A stretch of DNA of 64,000 bases from Dama dama (GCF_033118175.1 NC_083714.1:15934001-15998000); one strand, 5' to 3'. Shown: positions 34,214 through 46,189, numbered from the stretch's first letter. The notes: a model not told the origin generated them from the letters alone. Made by a program: numbers and translations.

Positions 34214-35430
34214 ACCTTGAATGTCTGGAGAAGTGGGTATTACATGGGCAAAATGTTACTACAGAGTATTGATAGTACTTCTGAAAGGGAGAAGTCAGTC
34301 TTCTAAAGGCAAATTTCCTTAATGCCAAACTTGAATACACTAATAGCCAAATTAACAAATCACCATCCTTCTTATATCCTGTCATCAATGTTACTAGCTT
34401 TATATATCCCGCCAAACAACTATCTGCAAGACTGAAGGAAATGAGCATCTATACCAAGGATTCACCTTTCCCCTTTATCTAAGCCCCATCTTTCTTGCCT
34501 CAATCCACGTATACATATATATTATCTTACTTACATTATAGTGAGTCTAAGCACAGTCCCCAAAAGCTTTTTCAGATTTGGGCCTCAGAAGCATAAAGAA
34601 CCCCATGAATAGCTACTTTTAGATAAAGAATTTTGCCTTTGGGCATGGGCAGGCTAATGGACTTATATAGCCTCATTCAGAATATTGAGTGGTTACTTGA
34701 TCTAAAATATAACTGGTAACCCTGCAACTGATCCTGGGAGACTTACAATTTGATAAGGTGTAACTAACATTAGGTTTAATTAATTTATGAAACAAACAGG
34801 AATGGAATGTCCATAAGATAGCAGGCACTGTGCAGAGCACCAAGGATACAAGAACGGACAGGGAATAGGCTCTGCTCTCAGGAAGATTTCAGATGAATAG
34901 GAAGATGGGGCTAAATGCAGTGGTAGAGAGATATAGTCTGAGGAGTTGGGTTCAGAGGTGATCACCCAAGGAATGGTAAAGTGGAAATCTTGGAGCACAA
35001 CAATATTTGAAGTTTGGGCAGAGAAAGAAAGTTAAGAGTGGGAGATCTGGGGTGAGTGGCAAGAAAAGCAAAGAAATAGGGAGAGAATAATTTCAAAGAA
35101 GTCAGAGAAATTTAACTAGAGAGTAGGCAGTAATGTCAAATGGAACAGAGAGATCAATTTAAGAAATTGACAGAGGAGTATCCACTGGATTTGAAATTAG
35201 GGATATCATTAGCAACTTCAGGGAGAGCAGTTTTAGTGAAATATGAGGAGAGATGAGGACCATCTGCCATGAGGTCACCGGGTCAGACATGACTTAGTGA
35301 CTGGGCATGTAGAGGTAGTAATGAGAGATCAGAATTAAAATGGTGAGTGCAGGTGATCATTTCAAAGAATTTAGCTGAGAAGGAAAAGGAATAAGAGGTT
35401 TTCTTCTATAAAGGACTGTAAATTAAAGAG
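34214..35430. other. Mostly unassigned DNA, possible L2 antisense
   Basis: At 35160-35240 'ccactggatttgaaattag' and 'gggagagcagttttagtg' resemble the antisense of the L2 RT region. A ~40-base BovA-tail-like scrap lies at 35272-35310 ('gtcagacatgacttagtgac'). Neither is strong. Confidence 0.35.
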
Positions 35431-36049
35431 TGTTTTTAATTTGGTTTATGTGGGAGATCCTTGAGTATGTTCCTGGGCTGTGGAAAAAGAATCAGCAGAA
35501 GAAAGTGAGGTTGAGGATGAGGAGAAGGAGGGACTTCTTTAAACAGCAGTGTCCACTGAGAAGAGGAGGTGATAGGATTCAAATGGATGAGTTGCACTTG
35601 AACCGTAGGAGTGATAGCTCACTCCTTGAGACTAGAGAAAAGGAGTTGGGGTGGTTGCTGGATAAGAAAGTCTCCCTTGGTGGCCTTGACTTTCTCAGTG
35701 AAGCAAAAGGGTCGAGCATCTGTAGATAGTGATGTGAAAGGTGGCAGAGTAAGATTTATGACTGTCAGGTGTCTGGCTGAAACTATGGTGTCTGTGAGAG
35801 AGTATGGGGGAAACTATTACTACTACTATTAAATATTTGGAAATTCAACAACCCTAACAGTTTGGAATTTTTAGGCTAGTGTGTAGAAAGATGCACTATC
35901 ACCAAGCAAAGCTCAGCAGTTTCTTTATCTCCAGGTCCTAGCTGGGTTATTGAGGTAGGTCAAATACATGTTCAAATCCTTTCTGTCTACCTCTGTAAAT
36001 AGCTCTATACACACCACAGGTCCCCAAACTTTGAAGTATCACTGAAGAT
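35431..36049. other. Unassigned DNA, GA-rich in part
   Basis: A 99-codon plus-strand frame (35430-35729) is arginine/lysine-rich because of the GA-rich sequence and matches nothing I know. A short (ACT)n run precedes 35830. Confidence 0.4.
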
Positions 36050-36165
36050 AATAATGATGATGATAAGGAAGAATGGTTTTAACATTCATTTAGTGTTTCC
36101 TAAGTGCCAGACACTGTTTTAAGCTCTTTACATGAATGAAAGTTAGCTAAGTAAATTAATCCATG
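36050..36165 (-). mobile_element. MIR fragment, antisense
   Basis: 'aacattcatttagtgtttcc', 'taagtgccagacactgtttt' and 'aagctctttacatgaatg' match the antisense 5' end of MIR. Confidence 0.55.
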
Positions 36166-36172
36166 GAGACTG

Positions 36173-36174
<2 letters not shown>

Positions 36175-36215
<41 letters not shown>
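36175..36215. repeat. (TG)n microsatellite, about 20 units
   Basis: An uninterrupted TG run directly follows the MIR fragment. Long pure dinucleotide runs are usually length-polymorphic. Confidence 0.97.
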
Positions 36216-36217
<2 letters not shown>

Positions 36218-36719
36218 AAAATAAACATTTATATAGCTGACATATCTATAACACATATATTCCACTCTATGCCTGACACTTAGCAGGAACCTAATTTTTC
36301 CTTTCTTCCCCCAAATTCGCTATCCTTCACCCTTAGCTCTTGCTACCCATCATTCCACAGGGCTGGGTCAGGAGGGAGGTGAATGCAGGGGTCTCTGAGT
36401 CATGGTCCTTGGTAGCAGACTGGTTAGCAGAAAAGAGGGAAGCCCTTGCAATTCCCTTTGGACTTGGTGTCTAAGCTCAGTCTCTTCATTCAGGTTGTCA
36501 TCTCTTTAAGGGCATGGGCCCCTGTTTGAAGCTGCCATAAGCACCGGGTTAGTGGTGGGCATACGGCAGGCTCTAAATAAGTTCTTAGTTTGGGCTCAGC
36601 CTCAGAGGTCCTAGTTTTCATCAGTTGCTGAGGTCGGTCTTGGAGTCATGATTCCCAGATTCTCAGGAGCACAGAAAGCAGCAGCCAGGGCCACCCTCTT
36701 GGCAGCACCCTGCCAGGGA
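36216..36719. other. Unassigned DNA
   Basis: A weak MIR/L2 3'-end-like stretch near 36510-36590 ('catacggcaggctctaaata') was seen but not called. Confidence 0.4.
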
Positions 36720-36935
36720 GAGGCTACCTGCATCCCAGACGCAGCTCTGCCACCAACTGGCCAGGTGACCCTGCACCAATCTCCCTGCTTACCTCGGCCT
36801 TGGGGTCCTCACCTGTGGAGTGAAGGTCCTAAGTGTTGCTTTGCCTCCTTCACGGAAGTTCCCTAAAGAACAATTTGCCTGACAATCATGAAAGCTCTTT
36901 GCAAATTGAAAAGCATGCAGATGCGAAGGGATATT
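36720..36935 (+). mobile_element. MIR SINE (MIR3/MIRb-like)
   Basis: 'agctctgccaccaactggcc', 'aggtgaccctgcaccaatc', 'cctcggccttggggtcctca' and 'gaaagctctttgcaaattga' follow MIR order. It explains the GC-rich 72-codon open frame across 36648-36866. Confidence 0.55.
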
Positions 36936-37612
36936 AATTCCCAGGGCCAGACCTTGACTCAGAAGAAGACAGAAAGGAAGTGTTCCTTCATAACCTGGGC
37001 ATATGGGGGCTTTAATTTGTTTTCCTTCTCTTTACCCGACATCTGTGATGCAAGCTGGTACTGTGTGTGGAACACTCTGTCCTTTGAGATCCTTAGGGAC
37101 AGGGGAATTTGTCAAGCACTGAGACAGCAGCCAGCTCAGGGCAGAGTGAAAAATAGATGAGTTATGGTGGGGTTCTCCTTGTGCTTCTTGAAGCCTTGCC
37201 TGACTAACAGCAGTCAGGGGAAAGGCAGGAAGCTTGTCCTCCATTCACTTCCTTGGTAAACCTTCTTCTCCTTGCCCCTGCATGCTCTTAAAGGGCGGTC
37301 CGGCCCCACAACTCTCATCCAAACCCTTTCTCCTTCCTTTATCTTTCCTTCTCCCCACACATAACCTCATCTATTCTCTCTCAGCCTTGAGTGCTACTTC
37401 CTAAATCTGTGCCTGCAGCCTCGAGTTCTGACCCAAGCTCTAGATCTGAACCTATTTGGGCATCCTAGAGGTGTCCCAGATTCACCCTCTCCACAATCTA
37501 ACTTCCCACTTCCAACCTGCTGCTTCCCCTTCAGCTCAAGCTACGCAGGAGAGATAACCAAAGAGACAGAAGAAGTTTGGATTTGAGGATATGATCCAGG
37601 CCCCTGTCTTGT
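36936..37612. other. Unassigned, relatively GC-rich unique DNA
   Basis: Open frames of 70-90 codons on both strands but none with recognisable content or convincing splice borders. No known repeat seen. Confidence 0.4.
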
Positions 37613-37621
37613 GAGGCTGAA

Positions 37622-37828
37622 AGAAAGAAAGTGAAGTTGCTCAGTTGTGTCCAACTCTTTGCGACCCCATGGACCGTAGGTTACCAGGCTCCCCTGTCCA
37701 TTGGATTTTCCATGAAAGAATACTGGAGTGGGTTGCCATTTCTTTCTCCAGGGGATCTTCCCAACCTAGGGATTGAACCTGGGTCTCCCACATTGTAGGC
37801 AGACACTTTACCATCTGAGCCACCAGGG
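37622..37828 (-). mobile_element. Bov-tA SINE, antisense, with TSD
   Basis: The antisense tail 'gttgtgtccaactctttgcg' leads, through the 'ctggagtgggttgcc' middle, to the antisense head 'ctgagccaccagggg'. A 9-bp duplication 'gaggctgaa' at 37613-37621 and 37829-37837 brackets it. Confidence 0.92.
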
Positions 37829-37837
37829 GAGGCTGAA

Positions 37838-38154
37838 GAGAGAAGAATAAGGGTGAAGACAAGAGAGGTGGATGGAGTCAGAGGAAGCTTTGTGTTAACT
37901 GATTTCACTTCATGTTCACCACCATTCATCTCAACTGGGCCCCTGGTACTGAATGCTACTACATATATTTCCTTAGTTCATTCACTCTCTCCCTCTATAC
38001 TTTTCCTTCTTCCTCAAAGCTCCAACACTCCATCCCTCAAGGCTCTTCACAACAGCTGACCTTCTGAAGCAGTCAAAAGAGAACTCCCACAGACTCCCAC
38101 ATCTACCTACCTACCTGCAAACACGCACATATTCTTTCTCTTCTTTATTGATCG
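37838..38154. other. Unassigned CT-rich DNA
   Basis: No gene recognised. It may be an unresolved upstream part of the L2 that follows. Confidence 0.4.
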
Positions 38155-38626
38155 TATGGAAGAACCACCTCTGTTCCTATCTAAGGCCAAGTCCCCCATC
38201 TCTATGCTATATCCCAACACCTCTAGGGTACTCAAGGCTGTTGTATTGCCCTAGCATCTCTCCCTTGATCTTCTGTACCACTTGTTTTCGCTCACTACTG
38301 GTTCATTCCTACCATTGTATTTCATACTGTTACTGCTCATGTCTTAAAACAAGCAAAACAAAACAAACTCCTCTTGACTCCACTTGCCTGTATATCTATG
38401 GCCTCATTTCTCAGCCCAACTTCTTAGCAAAACTCTTCAAAACAGTTGTGTGCAATTCTCTTTTGAGGTCACTTCAGTCAGGCTTCTGCCTCCATCACTC
38501 TACTGAAATTGTTCTTTGTAAAAGTGACCTTCACTTTGTTATGTAAATGACTGTTCTTATTCCTTACCTTGCTAGACCTATCAGCAGCAATTAATACTAT
38601 AAATTTGCCTCCTGAAATGTTTTCTT
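38155..38626 (+). mobile_element. L2 (CR1-clade) LINE, 5' piece
   Basis: 'aaccacctctgttcctatct' and 'aaggccaagtcccccatctc' are L2 landmarks. The frame from about 38400 encodes degenerate RT sequence ('SLQSGFCLHHSTE' at about 38455-38495). The piece ends at 38626 where an L1 is inserted and resumes at 41610. Confidence 0.65.
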
Positions 38627-41609
38627 AAAAAAAAAAAAGTATAATTGATATATTTATTTTTAACTTATTTTTATTGAAGTAGAGTCAATATAAAATTACA
38701 TAAATTATAGCTATACAAGATAGTGATTCCCAATTTTTGAAGGTTATATTCCATTTATAGTTTTTGTGAAATATTAGCTATATTCCCTGTGTTGTACGAT
38801 ATATCCTTGGAACTTATTTATTTTATACATAGTAATTTGTACCTCTTACTCCACCACTATTTTGCCCCTCTCCTTTCCCTCTCCCCATTGGTGATTATTA
38901 TTTTGTTCTCTATATCTGTGAGTCTGTATTTTGTTATTATATTCACTAGTTTGCTGTATTTTTTAGATTCCACATATAAGTGATAACATATAGTATTTAT
39001 CTTTGACTTATTTCACTTAGCATAATGCTCTCCAAATTCATCCATGTCATTGCAAATGGCAAAATTTCATTCTTTTTAAGGCTGAGTAGTATTCCACTGT
39101 GTGTGTGTGTATCACATCTTCTTTATCTATTCTTCTGTTGATGGGAACTTATATTGCTTCCATTATCTTCATAATTGTAAATAATGCTGCTATGAACATG
39201 GGAGTACATGGATAGTTTTGAATCAGTGTTTTTACTTCGGATGTATATGCAGGAGTAGAAATGCTGGATCATGTGGTAGTTCTCTTCTTAGTTATTTTAG
39301 AAACCTCCATACTTTTCCATAGTGGCTATACCAACATTCCCACCACCTATGTACTAGGGTTCCCTTTTTCCATATCCTTGCCAACATTTGTTATTTGTGT
39401 TCTTCTTGATGATAACTATTCTGACAGGTAAGAGATGATACTTCACTATGGTTTTCACTTGCATTTCCATGATGATCAACAATATTGAGCTTTTCATGTA
39501 CTTGTTGGCCATTGAATTTCTCTTTGGAAAGCTGTCTATTCAGATCTTCTGCCCAATTTTTAATCAAGTTTGTTTGTTTTGATGTTGAGTTGTATGAGCT
39601 GTTTATATATTGATATTTTGGATACTAAACTCTTATTGGTCATATGATTTGCAAATATTTTTTCCCATTCAGTAGGTGTCATTTTGTTCTGTCAGTGGTT
39701 TCCTTTCCTGTGCAGAAGTTTTTAAGTTTACTTTTGTCCCAATTGCTTATTTTTGCTTTTATTTATTTTTCCATGGGAGATTAACCTAAGAAAATATTGC
39801 TATGGTTTATGTCAAAGAGTGTTCTGTCTATGTTTCCCTGTAGGAGTTTAATGGTTTCTGGTCTTACATTTAGGACTTTAATCTCTTTGGGGTTTATTTT
39901 TGTACATGGTATTAGAGAATATTCTAATTTTATTCTTTCATATGTAATTGTTCAATTTTCACCACACCACTTATTGAAGAGATGGTCTTTTCTTCATTGT
40001 ATATTCTTGCCTCCTTTGCCAGAGATTAATTGGCCATAAGTACATAGGTTTATTTCTGGGCTCTCCTGTTCCATTGATCTATATTTCTGTTTTGTGCCAG
40101 AACCATACTGATTTGATTATTGTAGTATAGTCTGAAGTCAGGGAGCCTGATTCCTCCAGCTTGCTTCTTTTTAAAGATTATTTTATCTATTAGCTATTTG
40201 GATGATCAATTTGTTTCATTGGTACCTTAGTTTTTGAACTACAAGACTTTTACTTCCTTAAGTAGGTTTATTCCTAGGTATTTTATTCTTTTTGATGTGA
40301 TGGTAAATGGGATTGTTTCCTTAATTTCTCTTTCTGATAGTTCATTGTTAGTATATAGAAATGCATGAGATTTTTATATATTAATTTTGTATCCTGAAAG
40401 TTCACTAAATTCATTGAGCTCTAGTAGTTTTCTGGTGGTGTCTTTAGAATTTTCTATATATGATATGATGTTATCTGCGAAGAGTGATAATTTTATTTTT
40501 TCCTTTCCAATTTGGATTCCTTTTATTTCTTTCTCTTGTCTGACTGCTGTGGCTAGGACTTCCAATATTTTATTGACTAAAAGTAATGAGTAGACATCTT
40601 TGTCTTGTTTCTGATCTTAGAGAAAATGTTTTCAGCTTTTTACCACTAAATATGATGTAAACTGTGGGTTTGTCATATATGGCTCTTATTATATGGAGGT
40701 AGATTCCTTCTATGTCCACTTTCTGGAGAGCTTTTTTTGTTTGTTTTGTTTTTTTATCATAAGTGGATGTTGAATTTTGTTGAAAGCTTTTCCTGAATCC
40801 ATTGAGATGATCATATGGTTTTGATTCAGTTTGTTAATGTGGTGTATCACACTGACATGGATATTAAAAAATTCTTGCATCTTTAGGATAAATCCTACTT
40901 GATCATGGAGTATGATCCTTTTAATGTGATGTTGGATTTGGTTTGTTAGTATTTTGTTGAGGATTTTTGCATCTATGTTCATCAGTGATGTTGGCCTATA
41001 ATTTTCTTTTTCTGTGATATCTTTGTCTGGTTTTGGTTATAAGGGTGATGGTGGCCTCATAGAATGAGTTTGGAAGTGATCCTCTTTGCAATTTTTTTGG
41101 GAATAATTTTAGAAGAATAGGTTTTAACTCTTTAATTGTTTGGTGGGATTCACTTGTGAAAACATCTGGTCCTAGACTTCTGTTTGTTGGGAGTTTTTAG
41201 CCTACTGATTCAATTTCAATACTGGTAATTGATCTGTTCATATTTTATATTTCTTCCTGGTTCAGTCTTGGGAGATTGCACCTTATAACTTGCCTATTTC
41301 TTCTAGGTTGTACATTTTATTGGCCCATAGTTGATCATAGTTGTCTCTCATGATTCTTTGTATTTCTGTAGTGTCAATTGTAACTTCTGTTTTACTTCTG
41401 ATTTTGTTGATTTGGGCCCTCTCCCTTTTTCTTGCTAAGTATGACTGAAGATTTGTCAATTTTTGTTTATCTTTTCAAAGAACTAGCTTTTAGTTTCATT
41501 GATCTTTGCTATTATTTTTTAGTCTCTGTTTCAGTTATATACAATCTGATCTTCATGATTTCTTTCCTTCTACTAACTTTGGATTTTATTTGTGCTTCTT
41601 TCTCTAGTT
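38627..41609 (-). mobile_element. Older L1 (L1MA/MB-like), antisense, inside L2
   Basis: Antisense L1 3' UTR ('tttttattgaagtagagtc') through ORF2 to about the palm/fingers region. The flanks are the two halves of one L2; the bases 'aaatgttttctt' (left) and 'aaatattgtctt' (right, about 41614-41625) look like a diverged TSD. More mutated than the L1-BT copies. Confidence 0.8.
39797..41000 (-). pseudogene. L1 ORF2p RT remnant with altered catalytic box
   Basis: Minus-strand frames 40710-40982 ('HDQVGFI', 'ISMDSGKAFNKIQHP') and 40374-40565 ('VRQEKEIKGIQIGKE', 'LSLFADNII') are RT core. The catalytic F-A-D-D box at 40470-40481 reads F-A-D-N: the second aspartate codon is changed to asparagine. Motif A has 'AFNK' where other copies have 'AFDK'. 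A tract 'KKQNKQKKL' is an inserted T-rich stretch at 40730-40760. Non-functional. Confidence 0.82.
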
Positions 41610-42600
41610 CCTTAAAATATTGTCTTTACTTGACTTCCAGGATTTGGCACTCTTCTGGTTCTCCTCCTATTTCACTGGCTACTACTTCTCTGCCTCTTTT
41701 ACTGATTCCTCTTCCTCCCTCTTTCCTCTAATCTCTGTGATCCCTAGGGTTACATCTTACAACTCTTTTCTATCTCTCCTCATTTCTTTAGTGATCTCAT
41801 CCAGATTTAAGGCTTTAAAATCTAAGTATAAAATGATGAACCCCAATTTGATATCCCCAGCCCAGACCTCTTCTCTAACTTGAGGAGTCATACTTCCCAA
41901 ACAGAATTCCTGATCTTCACCTCCAAATGTGTTTCTTCCATTGTCATTCTCATCTCAGTAAATGTCAACTCTGTTCTCAAATCTCCTCTCTCTCTCTCTC
42001 TTGTTCTCCCTCTACATGCAATATTTAAGGAAACCATGTTAACATTACCTTCAGAACATATCCTGAATTCAACACTTCTCACCATTTCTGTTGCCACCCT
42101 GGTCCAGGCAACTTGATTTCAAGTCAGGATCATTACAGAAGCCTCATCTAACTAGATTCCCTGTTTTTGCCCTTTATCCCTGCATTTTATTTTCCACACA
42201 GAATTATGAGTGAACCTTTGAGGCCTAAGTCAAGTCATGTCACTAATCCACTCAATACCCTCCAATGGCTTACATTTTACTTAGAGGAAAAGCAACATTC
42301 TTATAATGGCCTGTAATCTACTATGGCAATGATCCCCATCCTTTCCTATTCTGATCTCATCTCCAGCCACTCTCCCTTTTTGTTTGACTTTGCTCTAGCC
42401 ACACTAGTGTCCTGACTCTTTTTAGAACATGCCAGTTATATTTCTGCTTATGGGTCTTTTTCCTTGTTGTTACTTCTGCCTGGGGGAATTTCCCCCGTGT
42501 ATCCACATAACTTGTTCTGTCAGTGAATGAAATAACCAAAACAATTAGTGAATGCTAAACAACCTCCTGAAGCCCTCATACACCCAAGCCCACAAGGCCA
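41610..42600 (+). mobile_element. L2 LINE, 3' piece
   Basis: The L2 resumes with 'ttgacttccaggatttggca' and passes through RT-derived sequence ('LALFWFSSYFTGYYFSAS' region at 41640-41700), 'atatccccagcccagacctc', 'caccctggtccaggcaactt', 'ccctccaatggcttacattt' and the 3' part ('gctctagccacactagtgtc', 'tgcctggggga'). Frames are broken by stops and small indels; a (TC)n run lies at 41983-42001. Confidence 0.7.
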
Positions 42601-42604
42601 TTAT

Positions 42605-43470
42605 TCATCTTTATATATACTCTCTCTGAGCAGCTTCAACTCTCACCTATAAGGTCCTGGCCTTGTTAGTCATTCAGTCATGTTCAACTCTTTGCAGCCC
42701 CATGGACTGTAGCCTGTGAGGCTACTCTGTCCATGGAATTCTCCAGGCAAGAATACTGAAGTGGGTTGCCAATTCCTTCTCCAGGGGATCTTCCTGACCC
42801 AGGGATTGAACCCGAGTCTCCTGCACTGCAGGAGGATTCTTTACCACTGAGCCACAGGGGAAGCCCCTATAAGGTCATGATTCTCAAATCTTTATATCCA
42901 GCCCAGGTAGTTCCCTGACCTCCAGACCCACATCTGCAGTTGGCTACTGGCAGGGTGACTGCAAATGGTTCTGGAGGAAGTGGGGACCTTAATTTAGCTG
43001 ATGTTCTGCTCACCACATCCTGTACCAGGCTTCATTAGGCAGAGGAAAGGAGTGTTTTTTGTTCACATGAAGGTGCTAACTGTCTATTGACCAAGTCTTG
43101 TGCTCAGAACTGTCTACTTGGAGAGGTCATCTTGTTAAATACTCACACGACAGCTACAAAAAGACTAGCTGAAACTCTGCCTCCCAGGCATCACGGCCTG
43201 AATGTTCCACTGGCATCTCAAACACAGCATGTCCAAAAATGAACTCATCTTCTCTATCTCTACTGTGAATCCACTCCTGTTCTCAACTTCCAAATGTCTG
43301 TTAGTAGCATCATCATTTTCCCCGTCATTTTAGCTCCAAACCTCAGACATCTTCCTCCCACTACCTTCTGCCACTTGAAAGCAGAGTTTCAGGTTCTGTC
43401 AGTTCCATTTCCATGACATTTCTTGTCTTTGGAATCCTGAGACCTCATTGTATCCATTCGACTCTAATCC
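42605..43470 (+). mobile_element. Second L2 fragment, same strand
   Basis: 'caaatctttatatccagccc' then 'ggcatctcaaacacagcatg', 'tccaaaaatgaactcatctt' repeat a consensus region already passed in the preceding copy, so this is a separate L2 piece or a duplication. About 42980-43170 does not look like L2. A Bov-tA is inserted near its left end. Confidence 0.5.
42657..42865 (-). mobile_element. Bov-tA SINE, antisense, with TSD
   Basis: Antisense tail 'tagtcattcagtcatgttc' to antisense head 'gccacaggggaagcc', bracketed by a perfect 11-bp duplication 'cctataaggtc' at 42646-42656 and 42866-42876. Confidence 0.93.
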
Positions 43471-43959
43471 CATCCTAAGTAATTCTGAGAGCTGTTTAGG
43501 AAATTCACTCAGCAAATAGCTATGGAATTTGTGAGCTGCAGATGGGTAATTATCCATTTTAACTATAAAGCTGGTTTAAGTAGAAAAATCTAAGAAAAAT
43601 TTGGAGAAGAATACTTCCTTTCCACGTTCCTCATCTGGATAGGAATGGGTAATGCAGAGTGAATTATAGACTTACTCAGAATATTGAGGTAGGAATTTGT
43701 AGCCCCATTCCTATTTTATAATACAATCCAGTATGGCACACTCCAATGTTCTGAACTTTTGTTTTCTCATCTGCTAAAAATGAGGTAATTAAATAAGATG
43801 AACTTTAAATTTCCCCTTGATCTAATAGCCCAAGTTTCTAAGACTTTTGCTGAAACACACACTTAACATCAGGGAAAAAGAGGGGGACTAACCCTTATTA
43901 ATTAGGGGAATTATAATAATAAAGAGGGGGATTATACCTCCCTTTAAGTACCAGACTTA
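43471..43959. other. Unassigned DNA
   Basis: Nothing recognised. Confidence 0.45.
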
Positions 43960-44135
43960 TTATAACCATTATGCAATTTAATAGTCAGTAATACTAAATA
44001 ACTCTGTAAAGTAGGGACTATTGTGCCTGTTTTTCAGTTGAAAAAGCTGAGGTTCAACTAAGTTAAATAAAGAATTTAGGGCCATACGCTCGATAAAGAC
44101 TGGGCATGACCTCAGGTCTCTGCCTTGAAAGCCTG
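43960..44135 (-). mobile_element. MIR SINE fragment, antisense
   Basis: 'aaataactctgtaaagtagg', 'gactattgtgcctgtttttc', 'aaaaagctgaggttcaacta' and 'gacctcaggtctctgcct' match the antisense MIR body. Confidence 0.6.
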
Positions 44136-45049
44136 TTTCCCAGTTACAGACATAGAATTTGCTCCTGTGATGTTTTTCACTTAGTTGCCTTACTTTAATC
44201 CCAAGTGGCAAGGCAATTTATTTTCAAACTGAGTGCACTGAATCAATCATCTAAGCATCATTTATAATCACTTGAACTCTGGGGTTCACTTTTCTCTCCC
44301 TCTTATTGTCCAGTTCACTTCTAGCTACATATTGCAATAATTTTGAAGCATGGTGTTCCTCCAGGGAAAAACATAGTTGTACATAGTTTTGTGGCATTAG
44401 CAGGATTAATTATGGAGAAGGATACTTAGACTGTTAGATGGCATCATTTATAACATCTTTCAGTCAAATTCTTGGCAGCATTCTTAAAGAGGACCCATTC
44501 CTTTCTCTCTGCTCTAATTGAGTCTCCTTTTTCTGATACTCTGGAAAAACTCTGTTGGAAAAGTCCACCTTTAGGTGAGAAAGTGTAACCACATCCATTG
44601 GGATCACATCTACTAGTTGGAAGTTGAAAGAATCAACTTGTTGACTAGGCATTTTGGAATCTCCTGAGGTGCCATGATTGGTTTGGGTGATTTTTTAAAT
44701 TACAAATGATAGACTGGAGATTTTTCCTACAATACCTACAATATTGTGAAACCACAAAAACATTTACTAGTGTAGTTACATATCTGTAGTTCTGTTTTTC
44801 AATTCTGTTGAAAACATAATGACTATTTTGATAAACATAAACAGGAGTAGAGTACATTAAGAAAATACTAGTCATTTTTGCAGATTAATTTTTTTATGAC
44901 AGCAGCATTATCCAACAGGACTCCTGTGGAGGAAGACATAGAACAGGTAAATTTTGATGGGAAGAAGGGGGTTTATAGAGTTTGAGCAATGGTTCCAGTT
45001 GCTATAACTGAATTAGCCTATTATTTAATTATTTTTTCTGTCTTTCCAG

Positions 45050-45234
45050 GCTAAGTCCTTCTTATCTAGACAGTTAGCAGATAGGTCTGTGCTCTTCTTT
45101 GAAGAGAAAGTGAGCTGGCAATTAGGTGGTGGCATGATGATGTGTTGGGTGCCTGGACAGGAAAAGAGTTATGTTTGGAGGAAGAAGGATATACCTGAAG
45201 AGAATGGGACTCTGTCAAGGCTAAACTTAGAGAA
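45050..45234 (+). other. Exon-like stretch, unproven
   Basis: A pyrimidine tract and AG (45030-45049, 'tttttctgtctttccag') precede 185 bases that stay open in one frame for 61 codons. They are followed by 'gtgagtaatg', a strong 5' splice-site match. The translation (starts 'AKSFLSRQLADR', contains 'LFFEEKVSWQLGGG') matches no family I know. The open frame itself begins only seven codons upstream of the AG and stops two codons past the donor. A 60-codon gap between stops is common by chance, so this is a lead and not a gene call. Confidence 0.2.
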
Positions 45235-45968
45235 GTGAGTAATGTGAAATGCCACTTCCTTTTTGTATCCCAGGCTGTAAGGAAGGAGCATTTGAAGGGC
45301 AGTGAACTTTTTTAAAAAGGCCCTTATATAACACAGAGGTGACTGATGCATCGGCCAGCTGTGTCTATCAATGATCATAGTTCCTCAGGGTTAAAGAATC
45401 AATGAGAGTCAAGAATCAACGAGGCACCCACTCTAAGCTGTGGAACTGCTGTAAAATATTTGGTCCTAGAGAAAGCAAAAACCAGAATAGAACAACAGTC
45501 CTCTACATCAGTTAGAGTTTGCGGAAAAGAGATAAGAACAGCACAGTGGGAACTAACTGGATACTCTCTGATGGGATTAAGGAGAACAAGCAGCGTTTTC
45601 AGACACAAAACGATAAGGTGGAATAATTGAGTGATTCCTATATAAGACAAATCATGAGATTAGCAATGACTAAAAAATTGTCAGAAGCCTGAGCTGTTTT
45701 GAGATCAATTTTGAAAGGAGAAAGATAAGAAAATAAATCCTTAGAAGTTTGAACAATTTGAAGGTTTGGCAGGAATTGGTATAGACCAAATTGCCCCTAG
45801 GCAACTGCTTCATTTACTGTGTTTGTTCTGAGATTACTCATCCATATGATTAATTGCTTTTGACTGTAGTTTTTAGATGCTTGTACATAGCAGTGTTTTG
45901 TTTCATTCATTTATTCATTAAGCATTTAATTAAAAAAACTTGTATAACCCAGAACTGATGTTGAAGCT

Positions 45969-46057
45969 ATGAGCACTGAAAAAATTGATTGAAGACATAC
46001 ATGTTTCGTTCATGAGCACTGAAAAAAAAATGATTGAAGGCATACATGTTTCCTGGC
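45969..46057. repeat. Tandem duplication, two units of about 43-46 bp
   Basis: Unit 1 (45969-46011) and unit 2 (46012-46057) share 'atgagcactgaaaaa', 'gattgaag' and 'catacatgtttc', differing by the length of the A run and a few bases. Confidence 0.85.
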
Positions 46058-46189
46058 CATGAGGACTTTATGACATTGTTTGGGGGACAGGATTTTCACT
46101 CAATAAACAATTTCAAAATCATGATGAACCCGACATATTCTTGAAAGAAGTCAAGAAATTAAAAATTTGTGTGTCAAATAGTACCTTTG

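Larger units (their letters stand above)
44136..46189. other. Longest stretch with no recognised repeat
   Basis: About 2 kb without LINE, SINE or LTR landmarks. It holds a candidate exon-like stretch (45050-45234) and a 43-bp tandem duplication (45969-46057), both listed separately. No other gene evidence. Confidence 0.5.

Noticed and set aside
35430..35729. 99-codon Arg/Lys-rich frame
   Set aside because: Low-complexity GA-rich DNA explains the composition; no homology recognised.
36888..37160. 90-codon frame in GC-rich unique DNA
   Set aside because: It overlaps a MIR at its start and shows no splice borders or known domain.
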